From contig CAJTSL010000080.1 of the NCBI GenBank assembly GCA_910578845.1, forward strand, positions 1 through 11,301: a DNA stretch of 11,301 nucleotides, read 5' to 3'. Positions within the stretch are counted from its first letter, which is position 1; every line of letters begins with the position of its first letter. The stretch is from an uncultured Lachnospiraceae bacterium (GTDB lineage: Bacteria > Bacillota > Clostridia > Lachnospirales > Lachnospiraceae). Both the position numbers and the translations under genes were made by a program. The notes under the pieces were generated by a model. The model ran no database searches, was not told the DNA's origin, and saw only the letters and a list, made by a program, of their open reading frames with translations. Positions 1 to 6,141 of the stretch are shown here, piece after piece.

Positions 1-96
1 CTCTGGAGGCGCTTCTATTTGTACACTGTGCAGTTGCCAAAACTTAGTTTCGCAAACGCCTATATAAACAATAAACCTGAAAGGAATCTAAAATTT

Positions 97-549
97 ATGT
101 TATATGCATTCATCGCAGCAGGGATTTTCCTTCTGGATCTGGGGATTAAGGATTATATAGAGCGCACGGGAGAAGAAGGCAAGGAGCGCAGGATTGGGAA
201 GGGCATGTTGTTGCTTAGAAAGCACCATAATAAAGGAGCCGCTTTGAACGCGGGGCAGGATAGGAGCGGATGGGTAACGGTTCTGTCAATCGTATTGACG
301 CTTGCGATGACTATGCTCTTTCTCGTGACATTTAGCTGTAAAGGCAACCGCATGCTAAAGACCGGGCTGGCATTTCTGTTAGGAGGCGCATATAGCAATA
401 CGTATGACAGGGTAAGGAGACATTATGTAGTCGATTATGTAAGCTTTCCGGTGAAAAATAAGATGATCCGGCAGATTGTATTCAATATTTCAGATTTCTT
501 CATTATGATAGGAGCTTTTCTAATGGTGATTGGGAGCGCAGAGCAGTAA
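97..549 (+). CDS. lspA: Signal peptidase II-type (LspA) lipoprotein signal peptidase
   Basis: This is an integral membrane aspartyl protease of the LspA family, which removes signal peptides from prolipoproteins after lipidation. Numbered from ATG 97 (150 aa) it has four hydrophobic segments (about 3-17, 59-79, 86-100, 131-147), the LspA topology. The family signatures are visible: LDLGIK near the start of the first helix, NKGAAL at 45-50, the GGAYSNTYDR block with catalytic Asp104, VVDY at 111-114, and FNISDFF with catalytic Asp133 (the family usually has Ala where this has Ser132). Two starts compete. ATG 97 has AAGGA 11 nt upstream and gives the usual family length. TTG 19 has GGAGG 9 nt upstream and adds 26 polar residues of no recognisable function. 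I prefer ATG 97 by homology and mark this uncertain. Divergence from typical LspA (long charged first loop) suggests a paralogue rather than the housekeeping copy, which is inference. Confidence 0.82.
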   Translation: MLYAFIAAGIFLLDLGIKDYIERTGEEGKERRIGKGMLLLRKHHNKGAALNAGQDRSGWVTVLSIVLTLAMTMLFLVTFSCKGNRMLKTGLAFLLGGAYSNTYDRVRRHYVVDYVSFPVKNKMIRQIVFNISDFFIMIGAFLMVIGSAEQ

Positions 550-553
550 CGCA

Positions 554-570
554 TGTCCGCTTCACGGACA
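554..570 (+). other. Small perfect hairpin just after the lspA-like stop
   Basis: TGTCCG and CGGACA form a 6-bp perfect stem with a 5-nt loop, starting 5 nt after the stop codon. It is not followed by a T tract, so it is not itself a terminator. It may protect the 3' end of the message or be part of a larger fold with the 575-615 segment. No known RNA family is recognised. Confidence 0.4.
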
Positions 571-621
571 GAGCCTGGGTGATAAGATTTCTCCATAACC
601 AGAGTCTGGGCAGAATAAACA

Positions 622-660
622 AAAAAGGGAGGAGTTGCTACCGCATCCTACTCCCTTTTT
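622..660. terminator. Bidirectional intrinsic terminator between lspA-like and carbamate kinase genes
   Basis: An A-run plus GGGAG (622-631) pairs with CTCCC plus a T-run (651-660). There are two further base pairs across one mismatch, and the loop is about 13 nt. Both strands end in a T tract, so it can serve the + strand gene ending at 549 and the - strand gene ending at 780, which converge here. Confidence 0.8.
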
Positions 661-748
661 ATTTATTTATTTTGTCTAAACACATAGCATGGCATAGCCG
701 TTTCGCAATTACTTATTTATGCCTATAAACCCGTGAGCATAACATTTC

Positions 749-795
749 AAGCAGTAATGGTGTTATGCGGTAAATGTTGTTAAGCAGTAATGGTG
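749..795. repeat. 14-bp direct repeat at the 3' end of the carbamate kinase gene
   Basis: AAGCAGTAATGGTG occurs at 749-762 and again at 782-795, offset 33 bp. The second copy encodes the C-terminal residues of the kinase and overlaps its stop codon; the first lies just outside the gene. The first copy also sits inside an inverted repeat, GCATAAC (737-743) with GTTATGC (762-768). It is probably a small local duplication; a recombination scar is possible. Confidence 0.6.
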
Positions 796-1715
796 GTTCC
801 TTGCTTTCCTTTTATGGCGTCAGCGATAGCATTTAGAGAAGTGATCAGGACGCTTCCGTTTGGATTTGCTTCCAAATAGGTAATAGCGGCTTCGATTTTG
901 GGAAGCATGGTGCCTTTTCCAAATTCGTCTTTGGAGATCATTTCTTTTGCTTCCGATAAAGACATCCGCTCAATTGGCGCCTGGCTTTCTTTGCCGAAAT
1001 CCCGGTACACGAAAGGAACGCTTGTTAAAATAATCAGTTCATCTACTTTTAAGTCACTGGCAAGCTTACCTGCGATCGCATCTTTCTCAATGACAGCGGA
1101 AGCGCCTTTTAACACATGGTTCTGTTCGATAACAGGAATGCCGCCTCCTCCGCATGCGATCACGACTTGTCCGGCGTCCGCAAGCGTACGGATTGCTTCG
1201 ATTTCAACAATATCAATTGGCTTAGGCGCCGCAACGACACGGCGGAATCCTTTGCCGGGAACTTCTATGACATAATTGCCTTTTTTGGTTTCTATTTCTG
1301 CGTCCTCTTTGGACATATGCCTGCCGATCACTTTCGTAGGCTCATAGAATGCTTCATCGTACGGATCTACCGTGACCTGGGTTAAAATGGTGCTGACGGA
1401 TTTGGAAATGCCGCGGGCGAGTAATTCGGTACGCAGGGCGTTTTGGATATCATATCCGACATATCCCTGGCTCATTGCGGAGCAGACGCACATAGGAGCA
1501 GGCGTATAGTCGATATAGACGCGGCGCAGCTCAGTCATGGCTTTGTGGATCATGCTGACTTGGGGGCCGTTGCTATGGGTAATGGTGAGCTGATAATCCG
1601 ATTCTACCAGGTCAGCAAGCGCTTTTGCGGTCACTTTTACGGCGTCCCACTGTTCCGTGGTGGTATAGCCTAATGCTTCATGTCCAAGAGATACGACAAC
1701 TTTCTTTTTGCTCAT
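780..1715 (-). CDS. arcC: Carbamate kinase family protein (ArcC/YqeA-like)
   Basis: This 311-residue protein has the length of carbamate kinases, which transfer phosphate between carbamoyl phosphate and ADP to make ATP at the end of arginine, purine or allantoin degradation. Visible family blocks are SQGYVGYDIQNAL (82-94), PTKVIG (126-131), a paired Arg (158-159), CGGGGIPVI (188-196), EKDAIA (210-215, with Lys211), LPKIEAAI (271-278, with Lys273) and ITSL (291-294). From memory its closest relatives are YqeA-type proteins. Oddly, the N-terminal loop normally written GGNALG is GHEALG (11-16), and HGNGPQVG is HSNGPQVS (47-54), so phosphate binding may be altered. The start has AAAGGA a few bases upstream on the - strand. 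It is a single gene, convergent with lspA and divergent from the sugar operon, with no arginine deiminase or carbamoyltransferase gene in view, so its pathway is open. Confidence 0.88.
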   Translation of the reverse strand: MSKKKVVVSLGHEALGYTTTEQWDAVKVTAKALADLVESDYQLTITHSNGPQVSMIHKAMTELRRVYIDYTPAPMCVCSAMSQGYVGYDIQNALRTELLARGISKSVSTILTQVTVDPYDEAFYEPTKVIGRHMSKEDAEIETKKGNYVIEVPGKGFRRVVAAPKPIDIVEIEAIRTLADAGQVVIACGGGGIPVIEQNHVLKGASAVIEKDAIAGKLASDLKVDELIILTSVPFVYRDFGKESQAPIERMSLSEAKEMISKDEFGKGTMLPKIEAAITYLEANPNGSVLITSLNAIADAIKGKQGTTITA

Positions 1716-1793
1716 AAGATTCCTTTCTCTTCTTTCCGTTGATTATTTTTGGTTATTTTGATCATTTTATAATACATCTGTTTGGATTACCGT

Positions 1794-1806
1794 ACAGATA
1801 GTCTGT
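1794..1806. promoter_or_regulatory. Operator-like inverted repeat in the carbamate kinase leader
   Basis: ACAGA and TCTGT flank a 3-nt centre in perfect inverted symmetry. Another copy of ATCTGT lies at 1776-1781 and pairs with ACAGAT at 1794-1799. The position just downstream of the predicted start fits repression, but no named regulator matches. Confidence 0.35.
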
Positions 1807-1824
1807 GATAAACATGTTGCAATC

Positions 1825-1853
1825 ATTATAGCAAAAAAGGACTGAAAAATCAA
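1825..1853 (-). promoter_or_regulatory. Candidate sigma-A promoter of the carbamate kinase gene
   Basis: Read on the - strand, TTGATT (1848-1853) is followed after 17 bp by a perfect TATAAT (1825-1830). Transcription would start near 1818, leaving a leader of about 100 nt. A weaker TATTAT lies at 1769-1774 with no good -35. Inverted repeat ACAGA-TAG-TCTGT (1794-1806) lies just downstream of the predicted start and would suit a repressor. Confidence 0.6.
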
Positions 1854-2191
1854 AGATTTTATTCCTTCGGCCAATGAAGGGCCGGGAAGGGGCTCTGTCT
1901 TTTCTTTTTGGATGCCGATCCATATGCTAAATAGAACACTTATGCCATAATTCCTTCCTATATTTCATGCAAAGATTTATTATTCTTACTAAAATCTATC
2001 TAAACATAATCATAGCGGAGTGGCAAGCCTCCTTTCTTTTATCTAATGTGATAAGAGAGAAAAGTCAATTAAAATAATCCAAAAAAAGTTTAAAAGTACT
2101 TGACATGGATTTTGTGTTTTGAAAATTTGGGATGAAGATAAGACGGATTTGGAAATACCAATGTTTGGCTTGTAGAAAGTGCCAAAATAAA

Positions 2192-2222
2192 TGTTAAAAG
2201 ACATATAAAAGGACTGTTAAAA
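2192..2222 (+). repeat. Direct repeat upstream of the sugar operon promoter
   Basis: TGTTAAAA occurs at 2192-2199 and 2215-2222, 23 bp apart (about two helical turns), each followed within 2 nt by GAC or GGAC. The second copy ends 14 bp before the -35 box at 2237. This geometry is typical of tandem activator sites (for example AraC-type), but no regulator gene is visible in the window. Confidence 0.35.
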
Positions 2223-2236
2223 TGGACAAATTCGGG

Positions 2237-2265
2237 TTGACAGTTTAGGCATCAATGGTTAATAT
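2237..2265 (+). promoter_or_regulatory. Strong sigma-A promoter of the xylB-DUF4867-isomerase operon
   Basis: TTGACA (2237-2242, a perfect -35) is separated by 17 bp from TAATAT (2260-2265). Transcription would begin near 2272 and give a leader of about 106 nt ending at the AGGAGG (2366-2371) of the kinase gene. A second TTGACA at 2100-2105 has only a poor -10 (AAAATT at 2122-2127). Confidence 0.75.
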
Positions 2266-2294
2266 TAATATAAGGTTTTCTTTGCATGGGGATA

Positions 2295-2318
2295 TGTTAT
2301 TGAAAATATTCACAAACA
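2295..2318. promoter_or_regulatory. Operator-like inverted repeat in the sugar operon leader
   Basis: Arms TGTTATTGAA and TTCACAAACA match in 8 of 10 positions around an AATA centre, about 23 bp after the predicted start site. Size, symmetry and position are those of a repressor site (LacI, GntR or DeoR type). It does not fit the usual Bacillus catabolite-response consensus, since the central CG is missing. Confidence 0.4.
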
Positions 2319-2377
2319 ATAAAACACTAATAAATACAACTTAGCTTTGTGGTCAAGAAATAAAAAGGAGGTACATC

Positions 2378-3847
2378 ATGCTGTACATAGGTGTTGATTT
2401 AGGGACATCCGCGGTCAAATTACTTTTAATGGATAGTGAAGGAAAGATACAGAACATTGTTTCCAAAGAGTATCCTTTGTATTTTCCGCATCCGGGCTGG
2501 TCTGAGCAGAAGCCGGAGGATTGGTATGAGCAGACAATGATTGGCATCAAAGAACTGCTGAAAGATTCCGATAAGAGCCAGGTGGCGGGCATTAGCTTTG
2601 GCGGACAGATGCATGGTCTTGTGATTCTGGATGAGAACGATGAAGTAATCCGTCCCGCGATTCTCTGGAACGATGGAAGGACTTCTAAGGAATGCGATTA
2701 TTTGAACAATGTGATCGGGAAAGATAAGCTTTCCGAATATACGGCGAATATTTCTTTTACAGGATTTACTGCGCCGAAGATCCTTTGGGTGAAAAATGAG
2801 GAACCGGAACATTTTGCAAGAATTAAAAAGATCATGCTGCCGAAGGATTATATCGCCTATAAACTGACAGGCGTTCATTGCACAGATGTATCGGATGCAT
2901 CCGGTATGCTGGTCTTTGACGTGAAGAACCGCTGCTGGTCGAAGGAGATGTGTGAGATATGCGGCATAAGGGAAGAACAGCTTGCCAAGATTTATGAAAG
3001 CTATGAGACTGTTGGATGCGTGCTGCCTGAGATCGCAGATGAGCTTGGCATTCCTGCGCATGTTAAAGTAGCGGCAGGCGCTGGTGATAATGCGGCGGCG
3101 GCTGTTGGGACAGGAACCGTTGGGGATGGTATGTGTAACATTTCGCTTGGGACGAGCGGGACGATTTTCATCTCTTCGAATAAATTCGGCGTTGATAAAT
3201 ATAATGCCCTGCATGCTTTTGCCCATGCTGACGGACATTATCATCTGATGGGATGTATGCTTAGCGCGGCTTCTTGCAATAAGTGGTGGATGGACGAGAT
3301 TATCGGCACGGATGAATATAGCGCACAACAGAAGGAGATTACGAAATTAGGAGAGAACCATGTCTATTTCCTGCCTTATTTGATGGGAGAGCGTTCTCCC
3401 CATAATAACCCGAATGCGAGAGGCACGTTCATCGGTATGACAATGGACACATCAAGAGCTGATATGACACAGGCAGTTTTAGAAGGCGTGGCGTTTGCTC
3501 TCAGGGATTCTTTTGAGGTAGCGAAATCTTTGGGGATCCAGATAGATAGAACCAAAATATGCGGTGGAGGCGCAAAGAGCCCGCTCTGGAAGCAAATCAT
3601 CGCAAATGTCTTGAATTTAAAAGTTGACATTATAGAAAGCGAAGAAGGACCGGCAATGGGAGGCGCTATGTTAGCAGCGGTTGCTTGTGGTGAGTATGCT
3701 GATGTAGAAGCGGCTGCCGCTAAGATTGTAAAAGTCGTGGATACGGTAGAGCCAACACCTGCGCTGGTAGAAAAATATGAGGCGCGTTACCAGCAGTTTA
3801 AGGAGATTTATCCGGCTTGCAAGGCATTGTTTGATAAGTTGCTGTAA
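2378..3847 (+). CDS. xylB: Xylulokinase (FGGY family)
   Basis: A 489-residue FGGY-family kinase, full length for xylulokinase, phosphorylating D-xylulose or a close ketopentose with ATP in the cytosol to feed the pentose phosphate pathway. The N-terminal half begins with GVDLGTSAVK (Asp7) and carries GQMHG (76-80), a hallmark of XylB, then ILWNDGRT (95-102). Asp237 in GAGDNAAAAVG corresponds to the catalytic base. The C-terminal ATP-binding half has SLGTSG, YLMGERSPHNNPNARG and the GGGAKSPLW motif. ATG 2378 has AGGAGG 6 nt upstream. It is the first gene of a three-gene operon; the next gene starts about 50 bp on. Because the isomerase downstream is of the fucose/arabinose type rather than xylose isomerase, the true substrate may be a ketose other than D-xylulose. 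XylB assignment is strong, substrate assignment moderate. Confidence 0.93.
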   Translation: MLYIGVDLGTSAVKLLLMDSEGKIQNIVSKEYPLYFPHPGWSEQKPEDWYEQTMIGIKELLKDSDKSQVAGISFGGQMHGLVILDENDEVIRPAILWNDGRTSKECDYLNNVIGKDKLSEYTANISFTGFTAPKILWVKNEEPEHFARIKKIMLPKDYIAYKLTGVHCTDVSDASGMLVFDVKNRCWSKEMCEICGIREEQLAKIYESYETVGCVLPEIADELGIPAHVKVAAGAGDNAAAAVGTGTVGDGMCNISLGTSGTIFISSNKFGVDKYNALHAFAHADGHYHLMGCMLSAASCNKWWMDEIIGTDEYSAQQKEITKLGENHVYFLPYLMGERSPHNNPNARGTFIGMTMDTSRADMTQAVLEGVAFALRDSFEVAKSLGIQIDRTKICGGGAKSPLWKQIIANVLNLKVDIIESEEGPAMGGAMLAAVACGEYADVEAAAAKIVKVVDTVEPTPALVEKYEARYQQFKEIYPACKALFDKLL

Positions 3848-3897
3848 CGTTTCAGAAGTAGGAAGATAGGAAAAACATGAAAGGAGTTCAAAGTTGT

Positions 3898-4521
3898 ATG
3901 GAAATTAAAAAGATTACAGACCCCGCATTCCGGAAATACGGCAGGGTGATACAGGGAATTGATTTCACCGATTTAGTGGAAGCGATTAAGAAAGAGACGC
4001 CACTACCAGAGGGCGTTGCCTATGAGCCGTCTATTAAGGCATTGGAGGCGACAACGGCTGCGAAGGCGTTACAGAAAAGGACTTATGGGGAACTGCCGAT
4101 TGAAGTAGGGTATTGTAACGGACATAATTATAAGCTGAATGCGATTGAATATCATAGAAGCTCTGAAATCAACGTGGCGGCAACGGACGCTGTCCTGATC
4201 GTTGGCATGCAGCAGGATATTACCGATGATTTTACCTATGATACTTCTTTGATGGAGGCATTCTTAGTACCGGAAGGCATCGCAGTGGAAATATATGCGA
4301 CGACGCTTCATTATGCGCCTTGTAGTGCGAACGATGGCGGGTTCAAGGTAGGGATTGTCCTTCCGGCAGGTACAAACTATCCTTTGGAAGAGAAACATGA
4401 GGGATGGGAAGACGCCCTGATCACCGCACAGAACAAATGGCTGATCGGGCATGCGGAAGGCGGCTTAGATGAAGGCGCACATATCGGGTTAGTCGGCAAG
4501 AACCTGGATATCAGGGAATGA
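3898..4521 (+). CDS. DUF4867 family protein, probable cupin-fold sugar enzyme
   Basis: A 207-residue soluble protein that I recognise as the uncharacterised DUF4867 family. It has cupin-like signs: GHNYKLNAIEYHRSSE (75-90) with His86 and Glu90, and PEGIAVEIYATTLHYAPC (125-142) with Glu131 and His138. Spacing of these His/Glu residues and the P-x-G turn resemble the two metal-binding cupin motifs. There is no signal peptide or membrane segment. It lies between a xylulokinase and a fucose/arabinose-type isomerase in one operon, so a role in isomerising, epimerising or opening the same sugar is likely (inference; some lyxose isomerases are cupins). Start: ATG 3898 has AAAGGAG 11 nt upstream and gives MEIKKITDPAF, which resembles relatives. 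An in-frame ATG at 3877 would add seven residues but overlaps that ribosome binding site. Confidence 0.75.
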   Translation: MEIKKITDPAFRKYGRVIQGIDFTDLVEAIKKETPLPEGVAYEPSIKALEATTAAKALQKRTYGELPIEVGYCNGHNYKLNAIEYHRSSEINVAATDAVLIVGMQQDITDDFTYDTSLMEAFLVPEGIAVEIYATTLHYAPCSANDGGFKVGIVLPAGTNYPLEEKHEGWEDALITAQNKWLIGHAEGGLDEGAHIGLVGKNLDIRE

Positions 4522-4533
4522 ATTTTGTATATT

Positions 4534-4548
4534 ACCGGTAGAACCGGT
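4534..4548 (+). other. Intercistronic hairpin directly upstream of a Shine-Dalgarno
   Basis: ACCGGT-AGA-ACCGGT forms a 6-bp GC-rich stem with a 3-nt loop and ends 1 nt before AAAGGAGG (4550-4557). It could tune translation or processing of the isomerase message relative to the two genes upstream. No T tract follows, so it is not a terminator. Confidence 0.5.
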
Positions 4549-4565
4549 TAAAGGAGGATATATAT

Positions 4566-6050
4566 ATGAATAACTTACCAAAAGTAAAAATCGGTATCGT
4601 GGCAGTGAGCCGTGACTGTTTCCCAGCTTCTTTGGCAGTTAACAGAAGAAAGGCACTGGTAGAGGCTTACCAGAATGCATATGATGCGGCAGATATTTAT
4701 GAATGCCCAATCTGCATTATCGAAAGCGAAATCGATATGGTCAATGCACTAAAAGATGTGAAAGAGAATGGATGTAATGCTCTCTGTGTATATCTTGGCA
4801 ATTTCGGCCCCGAGATTTCCGAAACATTGCTCGCAAAGCATTTTGAAGGCCCGAAGATGTTCGTAGCGGCAGCAGAAGAATCACAGAATGATTTAATACA
4901 GGGACGTGGCGATGCTTATTGCGGTATGCTGAATGCAAGCTATAACCTGAAGCTCCGCAATGTGAAAGCGTATATCCCGGAGTATCCGGTAGGCGATGCG
5001 CAGGATTGTGCACAGATGATCCATGAGTTCATTCCGATTGCACGTGCTATCGTTGGTCTTTCAAGCTTGAAGATCATTTCTTTTGGTCCTCGCCCGCTCA
5101 ACTTCTTGGCATGTAACGCACCGATCAAACAGCTCTATAATCTGGGCGTAGAAATTGAAGAAAATTCGGAACTGGATCTGTTCGAAGCGTTTAATAAACA
5201 TGAAGGCGATGTCCGTATCCCGGATGTTGTCAAAGATATGGAAGAAGAACTCGGCGCAGGCAACAATAAGCCTGAAATCCTGCCGAAACTTGCACAGTAT
5301 GAGCTTACGCTGCTCGATTGGATCGAAGAGCATAAGGGTTATAGAGAGTACGTTGCTATTGCAGGAAAATGCTGGCCTGCATTCCAGACACAGTTCGGAT
5401 TTGTTCCTTGCTATGTTAATAGCCGTCTGACAGGAAGAGGCATACCGGTATCTTGTGAAGTGGATATTTACGGCTGCTTAAGCGAGTTTATTGGTGAGGC
5501 AGTGAGTGATGATATCGTAACGCTGCTTGATATTAACAATTCTGTGCCGAAGGATATGTTCAAAGAAGCAATTGAGAATAAATTTGATTATCAGTTTACC
5601 GATACATTCATGGGATTCCATTGTGGAAACACCTGCTCGAAGAAGCTTTCTAAGTGCAGCATGGAATATCAGATGATTATGGCGAGAAGCCTTCCGGAAG
5701 AAGTGACACAGGGTACGCTTGAAGGAGACATTGTTCCTGGCAATATCACGTTCTATCGTTTGCAAAGCACAGCGGATAATATCTTACGCGCTTACGTGGC
5801 AGAAGGAGAAGTCCTACCGGTAGCGACAAAATCATTCGGCGGAATCGGTGTATTCGCGATTCATGAGATGGGAAGATTCTATCGTCACGTATTGATTGAG
5901 AAGAATTATCCTCATCATGGCGCAGTTGCATTTGGGCATTTCGGAAAAGCACTTTATGAAGTATTCAAATATATTGGCGTGGAAGTAAGTGAAATTGGCT
6001 ATAACCAGCCTAAAAACATTCCTTACCCAACAGAGAACCCATTTGCATAA
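4566..6050 (+). CDS. L-fucose/L-arabinose isomerase family protein
   Basis: A 494-residue aldose-ketose isomerase of the FucI/AraA superfamily, which uses Mn2+ to interconvert an aldose and a ketose. Candidate metal ligands are Glu298 (in SCEVDIYG), Asp322 (in LLDINNS) and His352 (in GFHCGN). A C-terminal HHGAVAFGH block contains His450, His451 and His458. The 24-residue gap between the Glu and Asp equals that of E. coli FucI (E337, D361), while the HHxxxF-type block resembles AraA. The sequence is shorter than classical FucI (about 590 aa) and near AraA length (about 500 aa), so substrate cannot be named from sequence; L-fucose, D-arabinose, L-arabinose or a rarer pentose are possible. AAAGGAGG lies 8 nt before ATG 4566. 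It is the last gene of the operon, closed by the terminator at 6076, and pairs with the upstream xylulokinase as an isomerase-kinase set. Confidence 0.85.
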   Translation: MNNLPKVKIGIVAVSRDCFPASLAVNRRKALVEAYQNAYDAADIYECPICIIESEIDMVNALKDVKENGCNALCVYLGNFGPEISETLLAKHFEGPKMFVAAAEESQNDLIQGRGDAYCGMLNASYNLKLRNVKAYIPEYPVGDAQDCAQMIHEFIPIARAIVGLSSLKIISFGPRPLNFLACNAPIKQLYNLGVEIEENSELDLFEAFNKHEGDVRIPDVVKDMEEELGAGNNKPEILPKLAQYELTLLDWIEEHKGYREYVAIAGKCWPAFQTQFGFVPCYVNSRLTGRGIPVSCEVDIYGCLSEFIGEAVSDDIVTLLDINNSVPKDMFKEAIENKFDYQFTDTFMGFHCGNTCSKKLSKCSMEYQMIMARSLPEEVTQGTLEGDIVPGNITFYRLQSTADNILRAYVAEGEVLPVATKSFGGIGVFAIHEMGRFYRHVLIEKNYPHHGAVAFGHFGKALYEVFKYIGVEVSEIGYNQPKNIPYPTENPFA

Positions 6051-6075
6051 AACAGCCTGCAAAAGCATGAAACAG

Positions 6076-6109
6076 AAAAAATCTCGCAAGGAAACTTGCG
6101 AGATTTTTT
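6076..6109. terminator. Bidirectional intrinsic terminator with perfect 15-bp stem
   Basis: Stem 6076-6090 pairs perfectly with 6095-6109 around a GAAA loop (a GNRA tetraloop). A6 and T6 runs flank a CTCGCAAG core, so it works in both directions. It terminates the sugar operon (stop at 6050) and the - strand gene whose stop is at 6142. Confidence 0.92.
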
Positions 6110-6141
6110 ATATACTTAATAACGCGAAAGCTTATGAATCA

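Noticed and set aside
1869..1885. CGGCC/GGCCG hairpin as a terminator
   Set aside because: No T tract follows on either strand and no transcript needs ending there.
2113..2127. CodY-box-like sequence
   Set aside because: Matches 11 of 15 positions of the consensus, common by chance in A/T-rich DNA.
2294..2344. 16-codon leader peptide upstream of xylB
   Set aside because: No properly spaced ribosome binding site and no repeated regulatory codons; overlaps the inverted repeat.
2426..3328. Long - strand open frame of 300 codons
   Set aside because: Lies entirely antisense to the clear xylulokinase gene, with no recognisable domain and no suitable ribosome binding site.
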